A program made the translations under genes and the position numbers. 64,000 nucleotides of DNA from Lysinibacillus parviboronicapiens (GTDB taxonomy: Bacteria > Bacillota > Bacilli > Bacillales_A > Planococcaceae), in assembly GCF_003049575.1 (NCBI RefSeq), contig NZ_PYWI01000008.1, positions 62,001 to 126,000 of the forward strand. Direction: 5' to 3'. Under the pieces are notes generated by a model. It saw nothing but the letters and a program-made list of their open reading frames with translations. It had not been told where the DNA came from and did no database searches. Shown here piece by piece: positions 47,362 through 55,754 of the stretch; the first letter of the stretch is position 1; every line of letters begins with the position of its first letter.

Positions 47362-47660
47362 AGTTGTTAAAATGTGAAAATTTATTTAAATTGAGATTAG
47401 AGGGCCACTGACCGTTCATGCGGGATAAATTTTTCATGATGTAAACCCTCCAAATATACCACCAGTGAAAATGAGCGTGCTAAGCTATTTTGACTGATGG
47501 TGTATTAGGGAGGATTGTAATTCAGAATTTTCAAGATGAATGTCAATCTTTAGAGAAGTGACAAAATGCAAGAGTATTTTCTCAAAGATTGTTGCTGTTA
47601 AAACACAAGTTAATATTTCGTAAATCGAATCTTCAACTAAAGCCTCGTTAGTTCAAGATA
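47362..47660. other. About 300-bp gap between dsdA and a lipoprotein gene
   Basis: An imperfect hairpin spans about 47459-47503 (CACCA-GT-GAAAAT-AGC pairing with GCT-ATTTT-AC-TGGTG). On the minus strand GGAGGG precedes an ATG (47437) that opens a frame running antisense into dsdA; its codons are those of the dsdA shadow, so it is not called. Confidence 0.35.
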
Positions 47661-48137
47661 TCACTGAATTAAGACATTCCCAACGTATTGAGCAGATCCT
47701 TTTTCACTTATAAATTCAACTACTAAAACATATCTTCCTTTGTTAGTTGGGAATCGAAATTCACTAAAATCATTTATTTCGAGTTTGGTTCGTTGTTTAT
47801 CTTTCAGAAGGGCAACTAATATTTGGGTTTCGGGATCTGTCCAAATATCTCCGCCATTTTCTTCGTTCTCTTCAAATTCTACAGTAGCTTGTTCATTCGC
47901 AAAAATCTTTATTTCATCTTGTGATAATCCGAATTTCTGAATATCTTCTATTGTTTGATGGACATCTTCACTTGATGCACCCCAGTTGATATTTGCTTCG
48001 GTTAATTGCACAGATGGGGTAAAGCTTTCAACATGTAAATGAGCAGTTGGCACACCAACATCATAATCTTCTCCTATGCATCCTGTCAGTATAAAAACTA
48101 AGAACATCCCTGTAAATAATTTCATAAATACTTTCAT
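47661..48137 (-). CDS. Hypothetical lipoprotein
   Basis: 158 residues. The signal peptide MKVFMKLFTGMFLVFILTGC ends in the lipobox L-T-G-C (Cys20). A strong GGAGGG ribosome site precedes the ATG. The mature part is acidic (FEENEENGGDIWTDPETQ) and beta-rich (YVLVVEFISEKGSAQYVGNV), with no domain I recognise. It should be tethered to the outer face of the membrane. It is transcribed alone and away from the YkuS gene. Confidence 0.8.
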   Translation of the reverse strand: MKVFMKLFTGMFLVFILTGCIGEDYDVGVPTAHLHVESFTPSVQLTEANINWGASSEDVHQTIEDIQKFGLSQDEIKIFANEQATVEFEENEENGGDIWTDPETQILVALLKDKQRTKLEINDFSEFRFPTNKGRYVLVVEFISEKGSAQYVGNVLIQ

Positions 48138-48279
48138 TTCGACCCTCCTTTGTCGGTTTCTCTAGTCCATCATTAAAGATTATTTATATACTACATCCAT
48201 GAGTATAGAGCAAAAAAGTGAATGAGGTGAATAATAAGCCATCCAAAATGACACATTACATATAGGAGGTGGAAGAATA

Positions 48280-48525
48280 TTGTCTAGAATAATTGGTGTT
48301 GAGCAATCATTATCAAATGTTGAAGAAGCATTAAAAGCACAAGGTTATGAAGTGCTACAGCTTCGCCATGAAGAGGATGCAAAAAAATGTGATGCCTGTG
48401 TAATCACAGGACAAGACAAAAATGTAATGGGCATTAGCGACCCTGTCATGGCAGGGCCTATCATTGATGCGAATGGTCTTTCGGCTGACGAAGTTATACA
48501 GCGTGTAGACAAATTTTTTAACTAA
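48280..48525 (+). CDS. YkuS family protein (UPF0180)
   Basis: 81 residues, TTG start behind TAGGAGGTGG. The whole protein matches the small UPF0180/YkuS family of Bacillales: [53 protein letters not shown]. It contains two Cys (CDAC). The function is unknown. It is followed at once by its own terminator. Confidence 0.9.
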   Translation: MSRIIGVEQSLSNVEEALKAQGYEVLQLRHEEDAKKCDACVITGQDKNVMGISDPVMAGPIIDANGLSADEVIQRVDKFFN

Positions 48526-48533
48526 ATGATGAA

Positions 48534-48583
48534 CAAGATGCTATCTGCGGAGTCTTTTTTGACTGCAATGGTAGCATCTTTTG
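48534..48583 (+). terminator. Intrinsic terminator of the YkuS gene
   Basis: AAGATGCTA (48535-48543) with TAGCATCTT (48572-48580), long loop with inner pairing (AGTC/GACT), then TTTGCTTT. Confidence 0.75.
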
Positions 48584-48747
48584 CTTTGTACCACAACGTC
48601 CTTGAGGGACATAGTAGTAAACCCGTTGCTGTACATAATGTGGACCAAAATTATTTTTGCTATTATGCCAAACCAAGGGCAAAATTTCACAAATAAGAGA
48701 AAATAGATTATACTGAACTAATAAACGTATTAAAAGGGGGATTTTCC

Positions 48748-48942
48748 ATGACCGAGAACCATCAATCAGAAGCACCAAAAAAGAAAATTAGTCTGCAAGA
48801 AGCAGTGAAGCAGCAGCTTGAAAACAAAAAGAATCAGTCTTCAGCGAATAAAGGCAAACAGAATGCAGACCTTTCAACTAAGAAAATGAAAAGTCAGCAA
48901 CCGAAAAAAACAAGTAATACTCGTAGAAAAATGGGTGTTTAA
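48748..48942 (+). CDS. Small basic Lys/Gln-rich protein
   Basis: 64 residues, very basic and low complexity: SLQEAVKQQLENKKNQSSAN then KGKQ and a C-terminal SQQPKKTSNTRRKMGV. AAAAGGGGG stands ahead of the ATG. No domain is recognised. Composition suggests nucleic-acid binding or a disordered tail. The strong ribosome site and a terminator downstream support a real gene. Confidence 0.65.
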   Translation: MTENHQSEAPKKKISLQEAVKQQLENKKNQSSANKGKQNADLSTKKMKSQQPKKTSNTRRKMGV

Positions 48943-49028
48943 TGCACGCACAACATCGGGCATCCATCCCCGTGCTTTTTATAGTTAGCTAACAGATGGT
49001 CAGGAAACGCACTCTAAATACAAGAAGA

Positions 49029-49072
49029 GAAAAAGCATTCAAGGGACAGTTTGTTCCGAGAATGCTTTTTTA
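49029..49072. terminator. Bidirectional terminator between convergent genes
   Basis: AAAAAGCATTC (49030-49040) with GAATGCTTTTT (49060-49070), inner GGGAC/GTTCC pairing. Serves the small basic protein (plus) and the aminotransferase (minus). Confidence 0.85.
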
Positions 49073-49088
49073 GTAGTTCAATTTTTAA

Positions 49089-50252
49089 TTATTTGCGTTG
49101 CGCGGTTAAAAATACTTCGTGGGCTGCGCGCACGCCCGCACCTGGCTCAAAATCATAAGAAAAGTCTTGCAATGCTGCTTCCATTAAAGAAACGGCCTGT
49201 AACACATCGCTCGGAAAGCAATAGCCCATATGGCCAAATCTGAACATTTGTCCTTGTAAATGACCAAGTCCGCCAGCAAAATCTAAATGGTAGTGTTGTT
49301 TTAGATGCGTCAAGAAATCACCTAGTGCAATGCCTGTTGGTGCCATGATGGCTGTAATCGTTGGTGATGCGTATTCGTCAGTTGTTAACAAATCGATATT
49401 AAGGGCTTTCATAGCACTGCGCACCATATTTTTCATGAGTTCATGACGGGCTACAGTTTTGGCAAAGCCTCCTTCTGCCTCGATGAGTGTGCACACCTCA
49501 TGTAGCCCATAAATAAGTGTGATGGCAGGGGTATTCGGTGTCATGCCTTTTTCTGCCCAACTACGATAGCTTGCTAAATTTAAGTAATAAGAAGGTGCTT
49601 GATTTTCTTCAATCACTTGCCATGCTCTTTCGCTGACACTAACTAGTGAAAGCCCAGGCGGTAGCATCAGCGCTTTTTGTGAGCCAGTAACGAGAATATC
49701 CACGCCCCAGGCATCCATTTCAGCGGGGGCGCCGCCAATGCAGCTAACGCCGTCCACAATCAATAATGCGTCACTTTCCTCACGCACAACCTGTGCCAAT
49801 TCAGCAATTGGGTTTAAAATACCCGTTGACGTTTCGTTGTATGTGATAAAAACAGCTTTAATATGTTGTAATGGCTGTAAAAATTCACGTAATTCCTGTG
49901 CTGTGCAGGCTTGTCCCCATTGTTTTTCTAGCTTATGTACGTGAAAGCCATATTGTTCGCAAATCGAAACGAAGTAGTCGCCGAATGCACCAACTGTAAT
50001 GACAACAACCTCTTCTCCAGCAGCAACGGTATTGACTGCTGCAGCTTCCAATGCGGCTGTACCGCCTGAGGGCAGGAGTAAAATTTCTTGCTTTGTCCCA
50101 AAAATCGGCTTAACAAGTTCAATGGTTTCGCGGTAAAGCTCAACAAATTCAGTGCTCCGATGGCTGAAGATATCCCGATTCATGGCAAGTTGAACTTTTT
50201 TCGGAATAGGCGTTGGCCCTGGATGTCTTAAAATATTTTCATACATAGTCAT
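49089..50252 (-). CDS. Class V pyridoxal-phosphate aminotransferase (alanine-glyoxylate / serine-pyruvate type)
   Basis: 387 residues. PGPTPIPKKVQLAMNRDIFS HR begins the class V fold, LLLPSGGTAALEAAAVN holds the phosphate site, VDGVSCIGGAPAEMDAWGVD the PLP-ring Asp, and VTGSQKALMLPPG the Schiff-base lysine. Such enzymes act on alanine, serine, glyoxylate or phosphonates (the AGT/PucG branch). The substrate is not determinable. AAGGGG precedes the ATG at 50252; ATG 50246 is an equally possible start. Confidence 0.88.
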   Translation of the reverse strand: MTMYENILRHPGPTPIPKKVQLAMNRDIFSHRSTEFVELYRETIELVKPIFGTKQEILLLPSGGTAALEAAAVNTVAAGEEVVVITVGAFGDYFVSICEQYGFHVHKLEKQWGQACTAQELREFLQPLQHIKAVFITYNETSTGILNPIAELAQVVREESDALLIVDGVSCIGGAPAEMDAWGVDILVTGSQKALMLPPGLSLVSVSERAWQVIEENQAPSYYLNLASYRSWAEKGMTPNTPAITLIYGLHEVCTLIEAEGGFAKTVARHELMKNMVRSAMKALNIDLLTTDEYASPTITAIMAPTGIALGDFLTHLKQHYHLDFAGGLGHLQGQMFRFGHMGYCFPSDVLQAVSLMEAALQDFSYDFEPGAGVRAAHEVFLTAQRK

Positions 50253-50554
50253 GGATCCCCTTTGCAGATGAAATTCTAAATTTTCTAACTATAATATAGC
50301 ATATTTTTCCTTCAATTGACCTATTTTTTTGACATAGGGTAGGAGGACAAGGCACTTACCTTAGTTTTGGGGAGGTGAAAAATTTTTTTGCATTTAACAC
50401 AGTCAAAAAGTAAAAAGGGGCAACCTTCAGTTTGCGAACTGTCGGCTGTCCCTTTCTAAGAAAATAAACGGTATTATCATTGAAGATGCCAAAGAAGGGC
50501 GGCAAGACCAGACTGGAACAGGCATTATTTAGGTGAATTTGAGTGCTAAACAAC
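50253..50554. other. About 300-bp gap with a minus-strand terminator
   Basis: A hairpin (AAAGGGGCAACC 50414-50425 with 50444-50455, inner CAGTT/AACTG) is followed on the minus strand by TTACTTTTTG. No gene lies directly before it on that strand, since the membrane-protein gene has its own terminator. No coding region supported. Confidence 0.5.
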
Positions 50555-50596
50555 AAAAAATCCTCTTCTTCTTAAGAGAAAAAAGAGGATTTTTTG
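50555..50596 (-). terminator. Terminator of the membrane-protein gene
   Basis: AAAAAATCCTCTT pairs with AAGAGGATTTTTT around an AT-rich loop. Sits 25 bp past the stop on the minus strand. Confidence 0.85.
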
Positions 50597-50620
50597 ACTG
50601 CACTTTATGTGTGCAAGTAA

Positions 50621-51112
50621 TTAAACCTTGAATGGACGATTCATGCGCATTAAGCCATAAATCATAAAGAATAAACCACCCGTGATAATCGATAAAATAA
50701 TGTAAAGTATAGCTTTCCCAGATTCACCTGACCAACGATACATTAAACGATAGGAGTAGTAAATCACATAGCCCAGCATGGCAAGTGAAGCGATAATACC
50801 CACTAATGGGACAAATGAAACAATAAATAATCCCGCATAAATCAGTGTAGTCTTTTTCGCGGCTGCACGGACTGTAGCATCATCCTCACCATTTGCCGTC
50901 AAGAGGAAAAGGCTGTATACGTTAATGATGGGAATCCATGCAATGTAAGCAACATCGCTAAAGCCATTCGTTTTGGACGCCATAAAATAGATCAGTGAAC
51001 TAATAATATAACCGATAATAGCCAATACAAGGCACACCAAAAGGAAAATTAATAGGAAACCACCAAAGACCGCATCATAATCACTGTAATAAGGATCATA
51101 ATAATTCATCAA
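50621..51112 (-). CDS. Small integral membrane protein
   Basis: 163 residues. A Tyr/Asp-rich N-terminus (MMNYYDPYYSDYDAVF) is followed by four membrane helices: FLLIFLLVCLVLAIIGYIIS, a mid-region around YIAWIPIINVYSLFLL, IYAGLFIVSFVPLVGIIASL and AILYIILSIITGGLFFMIYG. The layout resembles small DUF4870/DUF5684-like proteins with an A-W-I-P-I motif. Function unknown. AGGAGG precedes the ATG. Confidence 0.75.
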   Translation of the reverse strand: MMNYYDPYYSDYDAVFGGFLLIFLLVCLVLAIIGYIISSLIYFMASKTNGFSDVAYIAWIPIINVYSLFLLTANGEDDATVRAAAKKTTLIYAGLFIVSFVPLVGIIASLAMLGYVIYYSYRLMYRWSGESGKAILYIILSIITGGLFFMIYGLMRMNRPFKV

Positions 51113-51607
51113 AAAACCTCCTTTTCTTAAAAATGCTTTTTAATCATAACAAATACTAGAATAGTAAAGCTATACCACTTTTTGCGTAATTTTTAGTTAA
51201 TTTCCCAGTAAATCCCTGGGAATCTTTAGAGAATACTAGACTATCTTATGTAGGTATACTTTCACTGATGAATGTAAAATTTGATAAAAAATACAATTAT
51301 GTTAGAAGCCGTTGGTATACTTCTCTAAAAGAAACATCGACAAAGGATATGCCAGCTCACAAAAAACTAGAACATTGCATTACGACAGTTGAATAAAGTG
51401 GCAGTGTAAGCCATTGACTATCTTACAGGGGACGTGTTTGGTAAGATCTTTATTTTAGCGGGAACGTCAATGATGAAAACGAACGCTCTTTTTTCAGCAA
51501 TAGGGGCTATTATTAAAGCAACAAAGCCTAATTTCTCGGTATTGTATGCGAGAAATTAGGCTTTTTCTTTGAAAAGCTAGTTAGTGGTCGGTGTAGGCGA
51601 TCATGCA
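51113..51607 (+). other. 495-bp gap ending in an orphan terminator
   Basis: No complete gene. A plus-strand coding-like frame (about 51426-51555: GDVFGKIFILAGTSMMKTNA then LFSAIGAIIKATKPNF) ends inside a hairpin, with no ribosome site or upstream domain. It could be the tail of a decayed membrane-protein gene. Confidence 0.35.
51523..51570 (+). terminator. Perfect 16-bp terminator without an assigned plus-strand gene
   Basis: AAAGCCTAATTTCTCG (51523-51538) is the exact complement of 51549-51564, then TTCTTTG. T-rich only on the plus side. Confidence 0.8.
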
Positions 51608-51889
51608 TTATAGCTTAACCTTTACCTCAGTACCGTCCTTAGCTTTGACATCTACTAGCACGATTCCTTTATAATTTTGGAGTTCCTTGACAATAGGTAT
51701 TAGCGTTTGTTTGTCTATGAGTGGAAAGGTAAAGTCCAGTTTTTTTCTTTCGAAATACTCTTTTGTCCATTTGTTTGCATATTTCTGTAACAATTTTGAC
51801 GACAAAATGGAAATAACAATGTTTAAAATAGCATATGGAACTGGGATGGTAAACCGAATGTCTTTTGCTTTCACTTTTACATGCATCAT
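51608..51889 (-). CDS. Small hypothetical protein of the DUF2089 operon
   Basis: 93 residues from the ATG at 51889, 10 bp after the stop of the preceding gene. It starts MMHVKVKAKDIRFTIPVPYA and ends LVDVKAKDGTEVKVKL, a repeat of the KVKAKD phrase at both ends. One hydrophobic stretch (YAILNIVISILSS). Its sequence style matches the C-terminal half of the upstream protein (IDIKSANGDTVSVII), so the two may share an ancestor. Ribosome site weak; translation probably coupled. Confidence 0.7.
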   Translation of the reverse strand: MMHVKVKAKDIRFTIPVPYAILNIVISILSSKLLQKYANKWTKEYFERKKLDFTFPLIDKQTLIPIVKELQNYKGIVLVDVKAKDGTEVKVKL

Positions 51890-51899
51890 AAGTAAATCA

Positions 51900-52289
51900 C
51901 TAATCAATGATAACCGAAACGGTATCCCCGTTTGCCGATTTAATATCAACGATTTGGCCATCTAATTCGTTTTCAATTGCTTCCATAATAAGGCCTATGT
52001 CTATATCTTTCACGTATTTTTCCGCTTGAGGAATACTCGCTGCGATACTGTGTCCAGCCATTAGTACTACTTTGACAAGTTTTATCGGCAAATTAACCGT
52101 GACGTTATCATTTTCGGCTGAGACAACACGAACTTTTAACATTTTATCTAAATATTTAGTCGGTTTTTCCAAAAGTTTATTTGCTGTTTCTTCTTTTCCT
52201 TGTAGTATCTCAATCAGTTCTGATCCCTTATCTGCATCAATCTTGCCTTCTTGAACCATTGTTAACACTCTTGTAATTTCATCTTTCAT
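51900..52289 (-). CDS. YvlB-like N-terminal (SHOCT-like) domain protein
   Basis: 129 residues. The N-terminal EITRVLTMVQEGKIDADKGS then ELIEIL is the short helical pair found at the start of YvlB-type proteins and at the end of DUF2089 regulators, where it mediates protein contacts. The C-terminal part (MLKVRVVSAENDNVTVNLPI) is beta-rich. It follows the DUF2089 gene by 13 bp with AGGAGG upstream. Possibly the membrane-stress sensing partner of the regulator; this is inference. Confidence 0.75.
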   Translation of the reverse strand: MKDEITRVLTMVQEGKIDADKGSELIEILQGKEETANKLLEKPTKYLDKMLKVRVVSAENDNVTVNLPIKLVKVVLMAGHSIAASIPQAEKYVKDIDIGLIMEAIENELDGQIVDIKSANGDTVSVIID

Positions 52290-52302
52290 GATAAATTCCT
52301 CC

Positions 52303-52671
52303 TTATTCCTCTTTTAAGAGCTTAATGGCTTCCTCTGGTGTAATTTCGCCATTTTCCAACATAGTAACAATCTTTTTCTCGTCTACCTCATTTTTCTTCT
52401 TCTTCTGCACATAGCCAAGGGATGAAATGATGTCTGTTAGCTTGCCACGAACTGTTGGATACGAAATCCCGAGTTCTTTTTCAACATCTTTGATATTCCC
52501 TCTGCATGTTAGAAATACTTCCACAAAATGAAGCTGATCCTGTGATAAGGAGGCCAGCTTAGATAATTCAAACTCATTTTCAATCGTCGTGTGACAATGA
52601 GTGCACTGCAACTTTGTAATTTTCAATGTTTTACTGCAGACAGGACAATTTGTGATTACTTTATAAGCCAT
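52303..52671 (-). CDS. DUF2089 family regulator with zinc ribbon and HTH
   Basis: 122 residues. An N-terminal zinc ribbon with four Cys/His ligands (CPVCSKT and CTHCHTT) precedes an HTH-like region (NIKDVEKELGISYPTVRGKL), and a C-terminal helical hairpin (MLENGEITPEEAIKLLKEE) matches the one in the downstream protein. DUF2089 proteins are probable transcription regulators. The AT-rich leader holds a 12-bp inverted repeat that could be its own operator. Confidence 0.85.
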   Translation of the reverse strand: MAYKVITNCPVCSKTLKITKLQCTHCHTTIENEFELSKLASLSQDQLHFVEVFLTCRGNIKDVEKELGISYPTVRGKLTDIISSLGYVQKKKKNEVDEKKIVTMLENGEITPEEAIKLLKEE

Positions 52672-52754
52672 AATGAAATTCCTTTCCTTTGGTTGATTCG
52701 ATTATATAACAAGAAATTTAAAAAATAAATAATAAAATTAAATTTTTTTATATA

Positions 52755-52798
52755 AATAATCAATAATATTAATTTGTTGTTTAATTTTATTGATTATT
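52755..52798 (-). promoter_or_regulatory. Inverted repeat upstream of the DUF2089 operon
   Basis: AATAATCAATAA (52755-52766) is the exact complement of TTATTGATTATT (52787-52798), spacer 20 bp. It lies 84 bp upstream of the DUF2089 start in a region that is almost pure A/T. Confidence 0.45.
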
Positions 52799-53306
52799 AG
52801 ATAGCGATCACAATCATTTGACCTAAGAGATGCAGAAAACCTTCTCGGCAATGCCAAATGCCTTCACATCCTTATTGGAGAGATAAATCCCGTCGTATAT
52901 AAAAAATACAGAAAATTGAAAATGTTGAAGAGAAAATGCTCTCTTTGTGCTACATTAAAATGAATATACTGAATGAAGGAATGAATGTGCAAGGGCGGCA
53001 AGAGACATGAGGGATATGTCATTTGCGAGGAACATACCAAATTGTAATAGGGAGTTCATTGCTTCATAAGTCACCATCGATAACAGCTTCTCTTATGAAA
53101 GAAAGTGCCGACGGACCGCGCGCTATATGTACAACGCATCTCGAATGTTATGCAGGCTTAGGCTATTCTGAGTGACGCTGTGGTGCGATAGAATTTAAGG
53201 TTCCGAGTACATCGAAGCGTGTAGATTTATGGTGGCGGGGGACTGGCATCTAGACGTTACATACATCTAGATGCCTTTGTTGTTCCTACATTCTCACTGT
53301 AATGGG
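52799..53306. other. About 500-bp gap without a supported gene
   Basis: Mixed composition; the part from about 53100 is more GC-rich than neighbouring gaps. A perfect 10-bp hairpin GGCATCTAGA (53245-53254) with 53266-53275 stands just past the end of the alkA gene. No frame with start and ribosome site. Confidence 0.4.
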
Positions 53307-54218
53307 TTAGTAGAGCACACGCCATAAATAAAAGGTCGCGTAGGATTGCCAATTGTTCCAGGGAGAGGACAGTTTCAAGATTTCATCTTTTGTAGGCTTG
53401 CGGTCCATGTGACAGCTATCCTTTATAGCATTAATGAGTCCGACATCATCGATTGGAAAAGCTGTTGGGAATCGGAGGCAGCGCATGAGCACGTAATTGG
53501 CTGTCCAGGGACCGATGCCACGTATCTGAATTAAGTTTTTTTCAGCCTCGTCAAAGCGCATGTTCATTAATTTCTCCTTTGACACTTCACCACTTACCAT
53601 CAACTTTGCGATGCCAATGATATATTCGCTTTTTTTGACGGTCATTTTTATACTGGATAGGTCGGAAGGTGTTAACTGTGCGATGCGTTCATAGGTTGGG
53701 AAAATCCAGTATTTTTTACCACCCCATTCAATGCAATCGCCAAATGCCTCCACAAACTGTTTCTTTAATGTGTACGCAAAGGCTAAGTTTATTTGCTGTC
53801 CTAAAACACCCCAACATAAAGCCTCGAATAAGTCGGGGATACCAAGAAGACGCAAGCCATAGAAATTTTTAACTGGTGTTTTCAGTAATGAATCTGTCTG
53901 TGCCAATTCATAAAATGGCGCAATATCGTTATCAAGATCAAACCATGCACGAATATATTGGACAATCTCTTGTCGTTGCCAATCCTTCGTAGGTCTCGCA
54001 TCACCTAAAAATCCAACGACCATTTCTTGATTAGCAATTACCCGTAGCTGTACTAAAAACCCAGTGTCTCCAATGACAATGACTCTTGTAAGTAAATCAT
54101 TGTCGACTTCGTACATGCATTCATTCTTCTCCCTTGTTAAATAGTCAAAGTTTGCTTTCATGTCAAACTCTTTCGGTAATGTAATGACAAGTTCTTCCTG
54201 TATGTTATGTGTTATCAA
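53307..54218 (-). CDS. alkA: DNA-3-methyladenine glycosylase (AlkA family)
   Basis: 303 residues, TTG start behind AGAGGTG. N-terminal AlkA_N-like domain, then the HhH-GPD fold: GQQINLAFAYTLKKQFVEAF, hairpin IRGIGPWTANYVLMRCL and the catalytic aspartate in PIDDVGL. It excises alkylated bases (3-methyladenine and similar). Divergent from the oxygenase-adaA-adaB genes, with a 163-bp shared promoter region, which fits co-control by the methylated AdaA protein. Confidence 0.92.
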   Translation of the reverse strand: MITHNIQEELVITLPKEFDMKANFDYLTREKNECMYEVDNDLLTRVIVIGDTGFLVQLRVIANQEMVVGFLGDARPTKDWQRQEIVQYIRAWFDLDNDIAPFYELAQTDSLLKTPVKNFYGLRLLGIPDLFEALCWGVLGQQINLAFAYTLKKQFVEAFGDCIEWGGKKYWIFPTYERIAQLTPSDLSSIKMTVKKSEYIIGIAKLMVSGEVSKEKLMNMRFDEAEKNLIQIRGIGPWTANYVLMRCLRFPTAFPIDDVGLINAIKDSCHMDRKPTKDEILKLSSPWNNWQSYATFYLWRVLY

Positions 54219-54381
54219 TGGTCATTCACCTCTTGTTGATTTATCAAAATGCATATTGACTGTACCCAATCATAATCTTTTATTTGTTTTGTTATCTTGC
54301 TATTACATTCTAAAAGCCTTATTTTTTTGATTTCATGGGGTTATAGTGTTAGTTATCCAGATGATAATAGGAGGATGAAAC

Positions 54382-55095
54382 ATGGTCAAGGATATAGCAT
54401 TGCGTATACAAAGTCTCGATTGGGCATCCATTCAAAATGACTTAGATGCAAGCGGATTTGCAAAGCTGCCAGTAATTTTAACGCCACAAGAGTGTGAATT
54501 CTTTATGGAGCTGTATAGTGGAGAAGCGTCATACAGAACGACAATCAACATGACAAGATATCGTTTTGGCAATGGACAGTACAAATATTTTTCCTACCCA
54601 TTACCTGAACTAATCCAAAATTTAAGAGAATCTTTTTATCCGCCATTAGCCAAGACAGCAAATCGATGGTTGCATTATTTAAAAAAATCGCAACCTTTTC
54701 CAGAGACTCTTCAAGATTTTTTGAAAATATGCGCACAATATGAACAACTAAGACCGACCCCCTTACTATTAAAATATCAACAAGGTGGGTATAATTGCTT
54801 GCATCAAGATTTATATGGCGATGTATTTTTTCCTTTTCAAGTAGTATTTGTATTAAATCAACGAGAGAAAGATTATACCGGTGGTGAATCCCTCTTAGTA
54901 GAACAAATTCCGCGTGCTCAAAGCAGGGGGCATGTAATTACGTTAGAACAGGGCAGTGCGCTTATTTTTCCTACTCATTATCGCCCTGTCCTTGGTAAAA
55001 GAGGGTACTATAAAAATACGGTACGTCATGGCGTAAGTACAGTTACTTCTGGTGAGAGGTATGGTCTAGGCATTATTTTTCATGATGCAAAATAA
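54382..55095 (+). CDS. 2OG-Fe(II) oxygenase of the COG3826 type
   Basis: 237 residues. Iron ligands are probably H and D in CLHQDLYGD and the distal H in NTVRHGVSTV; the 2-oxoglutarate-binding Arg follows in SGERYGLGI. FQVVFVLNQREKDYTGGESL is typical of this dioxygenase branch. Between alkA and adaA it is expected to remove alkyl groups from DNA or RNA oxidatively, as AlkB does, but it is not an AlkB orthologue. Good AGGAGG site. It precedes adaA by 56 bp. Confidence 0.85.
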   Translation: MVKDIALRIQSLDWASIQNDLDASGFAKLPVILTPQECEFFMELYSGEASYRTTINMTRYRFGNGQYKYFSYPLPELIQNLRESFYPPLAKTANRWLHYLKKSQPFPETLQDFLKICAQYEQLRPTPLLLKYQQGGYNCLHQDLYGDVFFPFQVVFVLNQREKDYTGGESLLVEQIPRAQSRGHVITLEQGSALIFPTHYRPVLGKRGYYKNTVRHGVSTVTSGERYGLGIIFHDAK

Positions 55096-55151
55096 AGTAA
55101 CATTTCAAGTAGCAGGGTTGAAGGAATTTTTATGAAAGGAGAGGTGAGTAA

Positions 55152-55754
55152 ATGGAAAGCATTCAAGACAACGACGATTATGGCGTAATGACCGATGAAA
55201 AATGGCAAGCCATTATTAGCAATGATGCTTCGTACAATAATATATTTTTCTATGCGGTCAAGACCACGAAAATTTTCTGTAAACCATCTTGCAAATCGCG
55301 TGTGCCGAATAAAGAAAATGTCTGTATTTTTCATAATGCGCAGCAAGCCTTAGCCGCAAAATTCCGTCCATGTAAACGGTGCAAGCCAACGAACGAGCGA
55401 TTGCCTGACAGTGAATGGGTAACGCAAGTCACACAATACATCGATAAAAATTTCACAGAAAAATTAACACTTGAAACATTGGGAGACATCGCGCATGGCA
55501 GTCCCTATCATTTACAGCGAACGTTCAAAAAGTTGAACGGCATTACGCCTGTAGAATATATCCAGCATCTTCGATTAAGTGCAGCTAAAGAGTATTTGAG
55601 GCAGACGAATAAATCAATTGAAGAAATCGCTACATGTGTGGGAATAACGAATACGCCCTATTTTATAACTTTATTTAAAAAGAAAATCGGTCATACACCC
55701 GCACAATATCGCCAAATGATTAAAGGGGGAGAGATAATTGATGAGAAAGGATAA
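55152..55754 (+). CDS. adaA: AdaA: methylphosphotriester-DNA methyltransferase and transcription activator
   Basis: 200 residues. The Ada zinc site is C43-x3-C47 and C74-x2-C77, where C43 takes the methyl group from DNA phosphotriesters. The C-terminal AraC-type double HTH follows (LTLETLGDIAHGSPYHLQRT and ITNTPYFITLFKKKIGHTPA). Methylated AdaA activates the adaptive-response genes. Overlaps adaB by 14 bp, as in B. subtilis adaAB. No firm Ada box was identified. Confidence 0.95.
   Translation: MESIQDNDDYGVMTDEKWQAIISNDASYNNIFFYAVKTTKIFCKPSCKSRVPNKENVCIFHNAQQALAAKFRPCKRCKPTNERLPDSEWVTQVTQYIDKNFTEKLTLETLGDIAHGSPYHLQRTFKKLNGITPVEYIQHLRLSAAKEYLRQTNKSIEEIATCVGITNTPYFITLFKKKIGHTPAQYRQMIKGGEIIDEKG

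Noticed and set aside
47150-47437. Minus-strand frame with GGAGGG before its ATG, antisense to the dsdA 3' end
   Set aside because: Most of it is the reverse shadow of dsdA, and codon use is not gene-like. The ribosome-site match may be chance.
50386-50457. Short plus-strand frame (TTG, 23 codons) with a GGGGAGGTG site
   Set aside because: It runs through a terminator hairpin, and the peptide is low in recognisable features. The match to a ribosome site is not enough on its own.
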